DNA of 64,000 nucleotides from Hyperoodon ampullatus (lineage: Eukaryota; Chordata; Mammalia; Artiodactyla; Ziphiidae), in the NCBI GenBank assembly GCA_949752795.1, contig OX457074.1:30365980-30429979 (forward strand), read 5' to 3'. Of this stretch, positions 1-11,343 are shown piece after piece. The position numbers and the translations under genes are program-made. How positions within the stretch are numbered: position 1 is the first letter of the stretch; each line of letters starts with the position of its first letter. The notes under the pieces are model-generated. The model was not told the DNA's origin, ran no database searches, and saw only the letters and a list, made by a program, of their open reading frames with translations.

Positions 1-339
1 TTTGACATTTAGGAGACAATTGTAAACTTAGACTGGATATTTGCTGATATTAAGGAATGGTTGTTACATATGAAGGTCTAAACAATTATATTGTCTTTTA
101 CGTCATAACCTTTCAGAAATACACTCTGAAATATTTGTGGATGAAGTTACACAATGTCTGGGATGAACAGGACGACTGTCCCAACAATTTGGGAGGGAAA
201 AAGTGGCAAGGGCAGAGATGAGACCAGACTGGTGTGTGCTGATCACTGTTGAAACAGGGTGCTGGGTGCCTGAAGGCTCATTGCTCAACCAAATGTTGTA
301 TACGTTTGACCCTTTCATAATAAAAGCTTTATGTATGTA

Positions 340-600
340 AATTTTTGCACAATAAAAGCATATATAGAAAAAAAGCCTGGAAGGATATAAATCAAAATGC
401 TAGCTGTACACCTTAAACTCACACAATGTTATATGTCAATTGTATCTCAGTGAAAATGAATTCTAAAAATGCTAGCCATAAATACTTCTGGCAGATGGGA
501 TTATAGATAAATTTTCTTTTAAATTGCTCATTATCTTCTAAATTTTCTACAATGAACACATAGCACTTTAAAAATCTGGTAAAGAAAGATTAAACCAAAC
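340..600 (+). mobile_element. Old L1 3'-end remnant
   Basis: A/T-rich sequence with phrases typical of old L1 3' ends (AAAAAAGCCTGGAAGGATAT, TCTAAATTTTCTACAATGAAC), interrupted by a short piece resembling another L1 terminus (ACACCTTAAACTCACACAATG). Bases 1-339 also look like an ancient interspersed repeat (ending CATAATAAAAGCTTT), family not assigned. Confidence 0.55.
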
Positions 601-3050
601 TGGCTCCCTATCGCCCGGGCTCTGCAGGCGGGTGGGCTCCTTGGCAAGACCCAGCCAGGAAGCCATTTGGCTGCACAAGCCGTGGCCTTACAGGCAAATG
701 TGGTTCCCTCCGCCCCACTTCTCTTCTGGGAATCGTGCCCGGGGAAATCATCTAAACCTGAAACGCCGGCCGACCTGCCTGCTCGAGGATGTCCACATCG
801 GTGCAGTTACTGGGGTGAAAGCTTGGCGTTGGGGGCCACATCCCGCGACAGGGGTCGTGTCAGTGAAGCACGGACATCATGGCGATGGACCGCTGGGCAG
901 CCACCAAAACGGAAATTGGTGGACTTAACGCTGGGTGAACCGAGGATGCACGTCTGTACGTCTGTCAGGAGTCCAGTTTTGCAAACATACGTGGAAAATG
1001 AGCGGAGCCCTTATCAGCTTCATGGGACACGCTGTGAGTATGAAGCGTGTTAAGATGCCCTGACCCTGGCCCCTCATGGGGCATCGGCTTTCCCTGAGAT
1101 CCTCCAGAAGCTCTCAAACCCAGCCTGCTCTGGCCTGTGTCTCTCACATCTCCAGGTCAGCTTTGTCTTTTGCAACTCTCCCCTCTGCCCGCGGACAAGC
1201 CCCGCCCAGGCTGCAGTGGGGCACAGTTCCACCCAAGAGTGGACGCTGGTGGTTTCCACAGGGAGGGGACCCTCCCACAGGCCACTCCTCCTGGCCCCTT
1301 CCTGTCTCTGCCTGCCCAGTCCCAGCTGCACCGCACAAGCCCTAACCTCCCCTGCACCCACGGCCCTCCCGAACAGGAGCCCCTTTACTGCCACAGGAAC
1401 CTAAGCATATTTTCTTAAACAGAGACCATTATCTCTGAAGGAAGAATTTTGTTCCAGCTTTAGAGTAATATTCTGTCCTCCTTACGTGTGCTGAGAATAA
1501 ACAGACTTCCCCCATTTCTATCCCCCTCTTCCTAGGCCATACAGCTAGCCCCTGAAGCTCAGGTGGGTGCTGGGCTGCCTGTATGGACTACACTTCCCAG
1601 CCTCCCTTGCAGCGTGGTGACCACGTGACTGAAACAGGATGTGAGCCAATGATGCGTGTGCCTTTCAAGGGAAGGGATGTGCCACCTCTCCACCTCTCCC
1701 GCCGTCCTGCCGCCCAGTACTGTGGGCTGGTGCCGGGGACCATCTCGGGTCATGTGGATGAAGGCATCAAACACCCAGGATGGAAGGAACCTAGGCCCTG
1801 CTCCATGAAACGGCCCTTTTGCTACAGACCACTGACCCTCAAACTGTTACAGGAGAGAGAGATGATCGTCTATCTGGTTTAAACCAACATTAGCTTGGTT
1901 TTGTTGGTGTTTTTAATAAGCCGCCAAACCTCGATCCTAACCAATAAACTCGCCTGATTAAAATGCCCCCAAGGCACCCAGTGCCAGCAGGCTGTCTAGT
2001 CAGATTCTCCCAGAAGCAGAACCTGAGGCAAGGATTCAGGTGCCAGAGCTTCAGGAAGGAAGTTCTCCCAGCAGAAACCAGTATGGAGCAAGGGGAACAG
2101 GAGAGAGCAGCAGAGGCCCACCGAGGGTGCACTTCTGTCCTGGCCATGGCCCGACCCCAGGGGACTCTGCAGTGTCCATCACACCTCTGAGTTTGTGCTG
2201 CTCCAGGCGAGAAGCTGGGCTCTCCTACTGTAGCAGATGGGCTGGAGGTGCCCAGGGAGGCAGGTGTCAACTCCCAGGCATGCCAGCCGTTCAGGGCAAT
2301 GCAGCTCCGGGGGCCTGAGGGCCACTCTCTGAAGCAGGTCTGAGATGTGAGTGGCCAGCTGCCAGGCCCAGAACAGTGGGGGGACCAGATATGAGGTTCC
2401 CTTGCAGGCTCTGGCAAGGCGCCAACAGGGCTCCACACACAGAAGGAAGTCCCCCAGAACTTTTGCGATTCCCATCCTGTCAGCCTCTCCACCCTGCTCA
2501 CACTGTGGCCCCAGACGAGGTGAGTAATGGCCCCACAGACACTTCCCTGGGACCCTTAGCCAAGAGTGCTGGCAGATGCCACGACACCGGGGATTTGGTT
2601 GCCCAGTAAGCCATGCTGGCCTTTGCCCTGAAAAGGCAACAAGTCCCAGCACAGAGAGAATCAGAGAGGTGCAGCAACTTGCCCATGGCCACACAGCAGA
2701 AGTGGAGAGACTGAGGTGGGTGGGCCAGGGGAGGGGCAGTGTAACAGAAAAGCCCTGAGAGAACCCGGGAGAAGTAGACCCCAGATTCTGTTTAGAGCCA
2801 GGACTGAGCTGATGGGGAGGGGACAGCGCCGCGGTAGGATCCCTGTAATGACTACAGGTGTCACTTACCGAGCACATCTACGGACTGAAAACCTGACCTC
2901 GGTTAGCGCCTGCGTCCCCACCCTCATTTGCAGAGGTGCTCCCTCTCAGGCAGCAGACACTGAGGAGGATTTAGGTGCAAGGAAATCCTGGGAAATGCCC
3001 ACAGGAAAGCGAGACAGGGCGTGTTCTCAACACAGGTCCTCTGAGCGCGT
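601..3050. other. No gene recognised; ancient-repeat-like sequence
   Basis: Mostly unique GC-rich DNA. About 1560-1960 resembles a dispersed ancient mammalian repeat (CTACACTTCCCAGCCTCCC near its start), family not named. No exon with conserved coding was found. Confidence 0.5.
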
Positions 3051-3125
3051 GGAGCTGCATGCAGCTGGGGCAGCTGGGGGCCGCGAGGGCCCAAAAAATC
3101 TCGGGGGCAGGGGCTGAGGCGGCGG

Positions 3126-3159
<34 letters not shown>

Positions 3160-3310
3160 ACCAGGGAGGGGTCTGCGAGGCGGGGCCGGGGCCTGTGGGG
3201 CGGGGCCGGGAGGGGGCGGGCCTGGCACCGGGGCGGGCCGGGGGGCGACCAGGTTGCAGGGGCGGAGCCTGGGGCCGGGGCGGGGCCGACACTTTGCACC
3301 AGCTGAGGCT
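3050..3310. promoter_or_regulatory. Orphan CpG-rich island with (GGC)n
   Basis: A short, very CpG-dense block with a (GGC)n then (CACCGG)n run (about 3118-3164) and repeated GGGGCGGGGCC boxes. It looks like a CpG-island promoter, but no gene start is recognisable on either side. Confidence 0.55.
3118..3164 (+). repeat. (GGC)n/(CACCGG)n microsatellite
   Basis: About eight GGC units followed by four CACCGG units within the CpG island. Confidence 0.95.
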
Positions 3311-3420
3311 GGTACTTTCTTCCTCACAGAGTCGAGGGGCTTCCTGTGGCCCCTCTGGCCCTGGGCACAAAATCCTTACACTCCTTCCAGCACTTTCTCC
3401 CTCTAAGTTCTAGAAATAGC

Positions 3421-3541
3421 GGGAATTCCCTGGCTGTCCAGTGGTTAGGACTCCGCGCTTCTACTGCCAAGGGCCCTGGTTCCATCCCTCGCCTGGGAAC
3501 TAAGATGCCACAAGCCCAGCGGCAATAAATGAATAAATAAA
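3421..3541 (+). mobile_element. CHR-type tRNA-derived SINE, short old class
   Basis: Begins GGGAATTCCCTGGCTGTCC, has a degenerate B-box (GGTTCCATCCC) and GGGAACTAAGATGCCACAAG, and ends with an (AATA)n-like tail. Diverged copy. Confidence 0.85.
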
Positions 3542-3799
3542 GCATGCCAGTGTTTGAGACCTGTGTGCCTCCTTTATCTGAACAACTTCAAGAATTGAGT
3601 GACGTAGAGCTTTTCATTTGGACATTGGCATTTTATCTATTCACTTGATTAACCCACTTTGGGGGAGGAAGGTCACTGTCTTCAAACACCTGAGAGGGGA
3701 AGAGCAGTAAAGTGCCAGATCCCACCCGGATGGAGTCAGCCCTGGGGGACTGGACAGCCCCACACTCCCCTGTCCTTCGGGCCAGGCTTGCTGGATTTG

Positions 3800-3990
3800 G
3801 ATCCCAGGTCTTCCCCTTACCAGCTGTGTGGTCTTGGACAGTTGCCTAGCTTCTCTGTGCTTTGGTTTCTCCATCTGTAAAATGGAAAAGGTAACAGAAG
3901 CCACCTCCTAGGGGTTCAATGCATAACTCCTGCAAAGAGCATGGGTTGGGGATGTGCCTGGCACAGAACGAGTGCTGGAAACATGCTGAC
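3800..3990 (+). mobile_element. MIR remnant
   Basis: The MIR core-like phrases CTTCTCTGTGCTTTGG and TCTCCATCTGTAAAATGG are present. Confidence 0.7.
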
Positions 3991-5269
3991 CAACCTCTGG
4001 TTCAAGGCAGCAGATTCGGTGTGGGAAGCAGACTGGGACATGGATATGGCCACCTGTGTGACTGGGACTGGATGGAGGGAAGCAGGGGGCTGGGGGGAAC
4101 CCTGCAAAGGAGGTGACCAGTACCTGTGGAAGTGAGTTTTGAGGGATGAGTAGGAGTTCGCCAGCAAAAAAGGGGGTGTAGGAAATATGTGTGTTGGGGT
4201 GGGGTGGCTCTCCTGCACCCAAACCCCTTCTTAGTTGGGGGGGATCCTTCTGTGTAGAGTCCCCAGTGGGCAGGGTCCTGTTTCCCACTGCAGAAGCTGA
4301 AAGGACCAGACTTTGGTCGGGTCAGGAGGCCACTCCTGCCTGGGACTTTGAAGCTTAATATCTGGGGCAATGACGACAAGGGAGTCCTGACCATATTGGC
4401 CTTGATGCCCAGGCCCCTGTAGCCCCCTTAGCCCCTGAAAGTTCTCTTGTCCACTCTGTAAGCCCTGAGATTGAGCCAAGAAATGCCCCCCTTTACTTAT
4501 GGTGGACAGAGTCACTTTGTGTTGCTCGCAGCAAAGAACTCTGTAGGGAAATCCTGGCAGAAAGACCAGAATAAGCAAGAAATGGAAGAGAGCGATTGCA
4601 TGAGTGATCCTGTTCCCCAGGCCCTGCACCTGAGCCCCACCCTCCTCCCCCAAGCTTCCCTTATTGAGACCATTGCGATCACACGGGGGCAGGCTGGATG
4701 GGGGTCGGCCTCTCCAATCCATTTCACAGCCAACAACGCTGAGCCCTGAGAAAAGTGGTGACTTGCTGAAGGTCGCCCATAGAGGGTTAGATGCTCGCCA
4801 GGCTCTGCCCTTGTTCCAGTCAGGGGCTCCAGCACCCCGAGATGGGCAGGTCCGTCCCCACCTGCCACAGCAGCCTGTGAAATCCTATAGTCCCAAGGAC
4901 AGACCTTGAGACCAAGGTTTAAAAGGCAAGCCCATCTCGGCCACAGCCATACATCCTAGGGGGACAAGGAGGAATGAAGCTTTGTTTTAAAGGCCACTGT
5001 GAGACGGGGAATGAATTTGGAACCATGGAATACAGGGACTGAGGCTCATGATTCACACTCTGGGCCTGGCCCAAGGGGCGGCCCAGGAACTGGAGGGACA
5101 GGTTCATTAACTGGGCACCTACCGTGTGCCAGGATCGTGATGGGTCTTGAGCTCTCCAGCATTTCGTGGAAGCCACCTGCTATCCTGTACGATCAGCATT
5201 AGTACCCTCAAGCTCAGGGCTGTCTGACCCAAGCGCTGGGGGTGGGAGGCATGGAACAGGGCTTTGAAG

Positions 5270-5570
5270 CCAAAAAGACATGAGGACATTTCAGAAAGGT
5301 GATCCTCTAGTTATTGTTGTTCTTCATGTAAATCCAGTTGCATCTCTCCCCTGCCTAAAAGCCTACCACGACTTCCCTCACCCCCTGAAAATAAAGTCCA
5401 GAGTCTTTGACATGGCTTTGCGTGATCTGCCCCCAACCCCTGATTCTCTTCGGTGGCAGCAAGGCCCCTCCCACCCCAGGGCCTTTACACAGGCTGTTCC
5501 CGATCTGCTCTGCACCCCTCACCTACATGATTCCCAGCCCTCCCGCTGCTGCCCTGCCTGCTCACTGGGA
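5270..5570 (+). mobile_element. L2 3'-end remnant
   Basis: Phrases such as CTGCCTAAAAGCCTACC, AAATAAAGTCCAGAGTC and GCCTTTACACAGGCTGTTCC follow the order of the L2 3' region. Old and diverged. Confidence 0.65.
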
Positions 5571-5699
5571 GTCTTCTGAGGCTGTGGGCCGCCCCCCAAG
5601 ACAAGCACCCCGTAAGGGTCCCCCCCACCTCGTGTGTCTCCTTTTCACCCCACTGAGCACAGATTATAATCCTCTGAGCCGTGGATTTTCAAGGGAGGC

Positions 5700-8150
5700 A
5701 AAATTTGGTTCTTGGGGGACTGAAAAAATAGATGTTACAATTACTTGTGGCCCCACATGACAAAATCTTATTCATTAGTATTGTATCTCTCATTAGGGAG
5801 AAATTAAATAATTTACTTAATTGTAATTAAGTTTAATTAAGTGATTTAATTCAATAAGTCAATGTTTCTCCTTAGGGAATGATAATGGGAAAAAAAAGTG
5901 GGAAATGTTGCTGTAAGCATTTATGAGTTTGCTTATGCTCTGTCTGATGCCCTCTGAGCTCAAGGAGGGTAGGCCAGGTCTGTCTAGGTCCTGCTACAGC
6001 TCTAGTTCTAGAACACTGCTGGCGCACAGTAGGTGCTCAGGTAACACCTTCCACGTGCCAAGCCCTGCAGAGAGTAATCCAGACAAGGCTCTGCCGTAGA
6101 AAGGTGGTGCTGGGCCTCCCCTCCCTGGATTCTGTGGGCAATAGGGAGCCATGGAGGGTTTAGGAGCCAGGAAAGGAGAACTTCTTGGGCTGGTGCATCC
6201 CCAACCAGAGCTGGCAGCTGCTGCTGCATCCCAAGCCTCTCCCCACCCAAGTCCCGCCTCCAGGCCAGCCCAGGACAGAAATAGAGCAGCCCACGTCTTC
6301 TGCAAGGCTGGAGGGGGTGGATGCAGCTAAACCCAGCTCGGCAGGTGGCTCACTCAGGGTGGGAGTTGGGGGTAGGGTAACTCCTGGGTTACTGGCTCAC
6401 TGTCTGGTGGGCCTCAGGCAAGCCTGGACCCTCACAGAGGCTTTGTGGCCTCCAGGAGAGCCTGACTGCCCTGGGCCTGAGGATGAACGAGCTACACTAA
6501 AAATAGCACAGCTGATTTATATATAGACCCTCCCACCTGGTTTCCAAAAGGATTCAAAACGGCTTTCACAAGAGGCAAAGAAATGAACATTTAGAGCGTG
6601 CCAGAGTTTACACATGAGGCTCCCACGTCACAAGCCTCAGGGAGTAGAACCAGGACAAGAAGAATCTCAGATCCCTCTAAGAAGCACATCTGAATGAGAA
6701 TGAGCTCCCCATCAGAGGCGGTGTGCAAGCAGAGGCCTCAGCCCCTGGCGGGGGTGTGAGTGGGGAGGGATCCCTGCACCAGATAGAGGCTTGGCCAGAT
6801 GCTAAGTCCCTGCTGGGAGAGAAGATGGCACCAGCCCTGCTTTCTCAGCCACTGCCCCTGCCCACAAAGCAGTCAGGAATGCAGCCGGAGGTAGGGCTGG
6901 TGGTAGGAGCCAGGTGCTGGCCCCTTCCCCTTTTCCTGAGCCAGAGTTATCCCGACGGACTTAAAAACTGGAGCAAGGGTGGGGGGATGGGTGGGTAAAC
7001 CTACCGCTCCCGGGACTGCTGTGCTGACATCCGCAGTGACGCAGGCAGCCCTGCCTCAGACCCCGATGTGGTCCCAGCTTTGGTGCTGCTCGCTGTGTGG
7101 TCTTGAGCTCATCGCTTCCCTTCTCTGACGCACAGAGTCCCCGTTCAGTACAACCAGGGGGTTGCCTCGGCCCTAGAGAGCCCTCCTGGGACCCACAGCC
7201 CCAAATAAATAGAACTGCAGTGCCCACCCCCACCCCCAGCCGAAGGCTTCGCACAGATCTGGCAGGGCCCTGCTCTCTGGGCCCCATTGCATTGGTTCTG
7301 GGATCGTTCTTGGGGCCGGAGGGCACCTTCCCTGCACTTGCCCTGTTTCCTCTGTCATTTCCTGACCCTCGTCCATGCCAGGCTCTGAGCAAGACAGACC
7401 CATCTCAGCCCTAGAAGAGCTCCCAGTCTAGTGAGGGAGCTGGCCAGCAGACAAGAGTGTGAATAAATAGGTTGAGGAAAACACAGCAGGATAAAGGGAC
7501 AGAGAGACAGGGTGGTCAGGGAGGCCTCACTGAGGAGATGGCACCTCTGAGGAGGTAAGCAGAGGTGTCCTGAGCCAGCCAGGAGGATGGCTTGGGGGAG
7601 AGCATTCTGGGCAGTAGAGGACAGCTAGTGCAAAGGACCTGAGGCAGGTGAGCACAGCATGGCTGCAGCACAGGGAGCAAGGGAGAGTACGGGCAGGGGG
7701 GTGGGGAGAGGGCTGGCTGGTGGGGGCCATGGGGAGGCTTGGACAGAGGGAGGCGGGAGCCACAGCAGGGCTCTGAGGAGAGGGGAGGCCGAGCTGGTGT
7801 CTAACAAGCAAAGCCGCCTTTCCTGGCCTCCAGAAGGGAGTTCGCCAAATTCTCCCTCAGAGGCCACCACCTGCTCCCAACCAGGCCCAGACGCTGTATT
7901 TTTAATGCTGGCGGTCGAGGAGGCTCTCGTGGCTGTAACTGAAACAGAAAGTCCAGGAACCTCCACCATGTGGCTGGCTGTCAGTCCAGGGAGACTCATT
8001 CACCCCAGGTCTGGGATAGGCCCCTGTCTGCCCATCTGGTCCCTGTGCCCATGACCGCCACCCCCCCCCCCCCAGCCAAGGGACAGGGAAGGGGGCCCTG
8101 CCACTTGGGGCAATCACGGGCTGAATAAACTGTCAAGGGCCTGGGCACTG
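5700..8150. other. No gene recognised; old repeats
   Basis: 5760-5910 is A/T-rich. About 7400-7660 resembles an ancient dispersed repeat (GAGAGCATTCTGGGCAG then GTGCAAAGGACCTGAGG) that recurs at about 8940-9240, 35980-36340, 38500-38780 and 55680-56110. Family not assigned. A C14 run lies at about 8061-8074. Confidence 0.5.
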
Positions 8151-8157
8151 GCATGTG

Positions 8158-8444
8158 CTTTGTAAATGTCAGTGACCTGCACACTGGCTTCTCCCACTTG
8201 GATGCCTGGACACCCTTTGTAAAAGCTGAAGCGTCCCCTAAATAGTACCTGAACCTGTAAACAACCGTGTTTGCACTAATGCCGAGAGGAATCTACAAAC
8301 GCTAACGTTCTAATATGGCCAGGGCTTGGCAAACTGGGAACCCCTTGCTGAGCTATAAAGCGCCTCATAATCCTGCGGAGGCCCTGTGCACGATAAATTA
8401 CTCTGTAAGCTGTGTTTTGTAAACAGCTCTGGGCTTTGTAAACC
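8158..8444 (+). promoter_or_regulatory. Cluster of TTTGTAAA / forkhead-like sites
   Basis: CTTTGTAAA at 8158, CTTTGTAAAA at 8215, TGTAAACA at 8256-8263 and 8418-8425, and CTTTGTAAACC at 8434-8444. TGTAAACA is the forkhead consensus. Sited just upstream of a CpG-rich block. Function is inferred. Confidence 0.4.
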
Positions 8445-8489
8445 GCAAAGTCCTCTGGACACTGCAGATGACTTGCCAGCTGTAGAGCG

Positions 8490-8900
8490 CCGTGCACCCA
8501 GGAGGACGTGCGTCAGGAGTCGCCCTCCCTCGGCCCCGGGCTCCCCTCCGGGCCTCCACGCTGAGGACGGACGCACGCGGGCCGCCGGCTAGGCTCCGGG
8601 CCGGGGCGCAGAGCTGGGCGGCGAGGGTCCCCCCCGACCCCTTCCCCGCAACCCAGACACCGCCCTCCCCAGGCCCAAGCGCGGGTGGGGCTGGGGGCGG
8701 GCGCTCCGGGGCCGCGGGGTCGAAGCGCGGGCTCTGCCGCCTCCTGGTGGCCGCGGAGGGAGGAGGGGCCGGGGCCGCGGCCGGGACTTGGGTCCGCTGG
8801 TCCTGCGCGCGCGCGGAGGACACGCGTGCGTGCGTGCGTGTGTGAGGCCGTGTGTGCACACGGAGCCACACTCGCACGCAGGGCTATCCGCCCACGCGCG
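8490..8900. promoter_or_regulatory. Orphan CpG-rich island
   Basis: Dense CpG with GCGCGCGCGGAGG and a (GCGT)n run (about 8825-8840). No gene start is recognised; 1.5-2 kb beyond the 3' end of MAP2K3. Confidence 0.55.
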
Positions 8901-10390
8901 CACCTTCAGGACTCACGCCCTCGTCCTTTCTTTCGTGTGTTCATTCACTAGTGTTTTCATTGAACACAGGTTGAGCGCTCCCCGGGTGCGGGCACTGAGC
9001 ACACGATGGTGGCGGGTCCGATCGGCCCAGATAAATCAGAGAGAGGTTAGTACACCGATGGGACCAGGTGCTGGGCCTCCCTGGGGAAGTGACAGGGGAG
9101 ACAGGAACCGGCGAGCAGGGGGCCACAAGGAGATGGGGGAGCAGCGTTCCACACAGAGGGCACTATCAGTGCAAAGGCCCCGAGGTCAGAACAGCCTTCA
9201 CGTGGGAAGGAGGTTGGAGCTGTTAAATGCTGTGCCAGGGAGGGTTATAGGTAGAGGCTGTCCCAGACTGAGGCTAGCTGAGGACGAGAATTGGACTCTG
9301 CCTCTGGCTGAACTGAGGCTGGGAGGACTGGTGGACGAGGCAGAGGGGAGATGGACCCCAGAGGGATCCGTGTCTCCTTGTGGGAACACACCCATTTCCC
9401 TTGGAGGACTAGCAAGGCTAGTCCTCAAACCTTGGGATGTAGGGAGGCTGACTCTCCTGTGTTGGGCCCTTTTAGCCTGAGATGGGCTTGGGGATGAGCA
9501 TATGACCCTTCCTAGCTGAGAAGAGCCAGCCCTGGGACTTCGGTGGGAGCTCTGGGCCCCTTTGCTAAGCTGGTGGGAGCCACTGAGTCCTGACATGGCC
9601 CCATGTGGGGAGTGTGAAACTGAGGCAGAGAAAACAGCTAAGGCAGACTTAAGTTCCACAGGATAGTAACCTGGTTCCTGGATCCCACTATGCCTGAAGC
9701 CAGACACAGTTCTGCTTACATGAGCTATTAAATCCCCTTCTGCTTCAGTCTGATGGAAGAGGGCTTCTACCCCATTCTGCCCCAGCCCAGGCCCCAAGGA
9801 TGACAGAGCCAGACCAGATCTTGCCAAGGATGCCTTTTTCCAGCTGCCCCACTCCCTCTGTAGGGGCTACTACCTGTCCCCAAGCCTGTTTCTCCATCTC
9901 ACAAGCCATGTGGCTTTGGGCAAGTGACTTCGGCTCTCCGGGCCTGTTTTCTCATCTGTGAGCTGGGAATAATGACATTACCCCTCAGTGAGGTGACGGC
10001 CCAGGCCCAGGTGCAGCACCTGGCAATGCACTCGTCAATGCCAGGGGGACAGGGGGCCCCTCAGGGGACTGGGCTTGTGTTGCCGCTCTGTCCAGTGTTC
10101 AGCAAGGGCCTGGCAGCTCGTCACGGCCCTTGGGGGCAGCCTCGTGTCCTCACATGTGGAAGTGCAGGGCCCCAGCAGGTGAGAGGCCCCCACTCCCCTG
10201 ATCACGCTGCCGTGTCCCTGTCCCGGGGGTAAGGGGTCCCCCCTCCAGGGCCACCAGCCGTCACTGAGCAGGAGGAGGGCTCGCCGCTATGACACACAGT
10301 CTCACACGACCTTTTGTCCCACTTTTTTTTTTTTTTTAAATTAAAACAGCAATCAGGCAACTGCCCCAACCAATCAGGGACAGGACCCTG
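8900..10390. other. Intergenic, no gene recognised
   Basis: Contains an ancient repeat (8940-9240) and a MIR-like stretch at about 9880-10030 (GGCAAGTGACTTCGGCTC, TTTTCTCATCTGTGAG). A poly(T) tract lies at about 10323-10337. Nothing coding. Confidence 0.6.
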
Positions 10391-10399
10391 GACGGGCAG

Positions 10400-11259
10400 T
10401 CCTTTCTTCAAAAAAATATATTTTCTTCTTTTTTTTTAAAACAATACCAAAAGCAAATCCACAGCCCCCGTCGAGCCGGTCCCCAAGGAGAGTGAGTTGG
10501 ATGGCTCCCCTAGCGCCTCTCTGAGCAGAGACCTTGGGCCCATCCCCCTAGACCCCAGCCTGAGCAGAGAGGGCAGGTCTTAGCCTGCTGGTCCCCTAGC
10601 AGGTGACAGAAAAGTGATCGGCTCCAAACCATGCAAGAAAAACCAGCCGAACCCGCAAAGCGAAAGAAAAAAAATCAAGAGGATAAATTAAAAAAATAAA
10701 AGTGAAACAACACCCCTAGAGGCGGCAGGCAAGGGCGAGGTGGCCCCGGTGCCCTTAGAGCCCTGTCTGCCAGTGCTGGGGTGAAGGCCTCGGTGGCTCT
10801 GGCATCTGCCTCATGGGGGCTCCAGGGGATTCACATGGCTCATCCCCCTACTGGGTCCCCCTACCAATGCCGGGACAGAGGTGTGGCCAGCCTGGGCCAA
10901 GTGTGCAAAGTCCATTCAGTCGAGAGATAAAAAAATATACAACTTGGGTGGCATCCAGGGCCGGGCCAAGGCAGTGGCCTGTACAAGGCACCACTGCCTT
11001 CTCTGTGAGGGGCGTCTGGCCCCTCCAAGTCCAGAGTCTCAAGAGTCCTTGGAGCAGCAGGGGCAGAGGCACTGGAGGGCCCCGATGGTCTGGTTCTTTG
11101 GCACTTGGGACCAACAGCCTGTCAGGCGGGAGCAGCCCCCTGGATTCCTCCCGGGTGCCCAAGGCCAGGTTGGCAGTAGCTTATGGGTGTGGGCAAGCAC
11201 TGCCGCAGAAGAGGGCTGCGGGGCACCGCAGGGCCAGAGTGGGTCCAAGGCCCCACCGC
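10400..11259 (-). other. MAP2K3: MAP2K3 3' untranslated region (3' limit estimated)
   Basis: Sequence after the MAP2K3 stop. No AATAAA is seen on the minus strand. A variant AATATA lies near 10420 in an A/T-rich stretch, so the transcript probably ends at about 10390-10420, giving a 3'UTR of about 0.85 kb. The 3' limit is inferred. Confidence 0.6.
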
Positions 11260-11343
11260 CTACGAGTCCTCTCCCAGGATCTCCTTCACAAAGGCAGCGA
11301 TGTCGGTCTTCTTGGTTTTGTGCGAGGTGAAGAAAGGATGTTC
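11260..11343 (-). CDS. MAP2K3: MAP2K3 coding exon 12 (residues 321-347 and stop)
   Basis: Encodes EHPFFTSHKTKKTDIAAF and ends VKEILGEDS before the TAG at 11260-11262. It is the second half of the DVD-type docking tail. Residue 327 is Ser where I recall Leu in human. Confidence 0.97.
   Translation of the reverse strand, partial: EHPFFTSHKTKKTDIAAFVKEILGEDS

Noticed and set aside
1..10350. Search for KCNJ12 coding sequence, the next gene in human
   Set aside because: No frame shows the channel's N-terminus or pore signature; the gene must lie outside the window.
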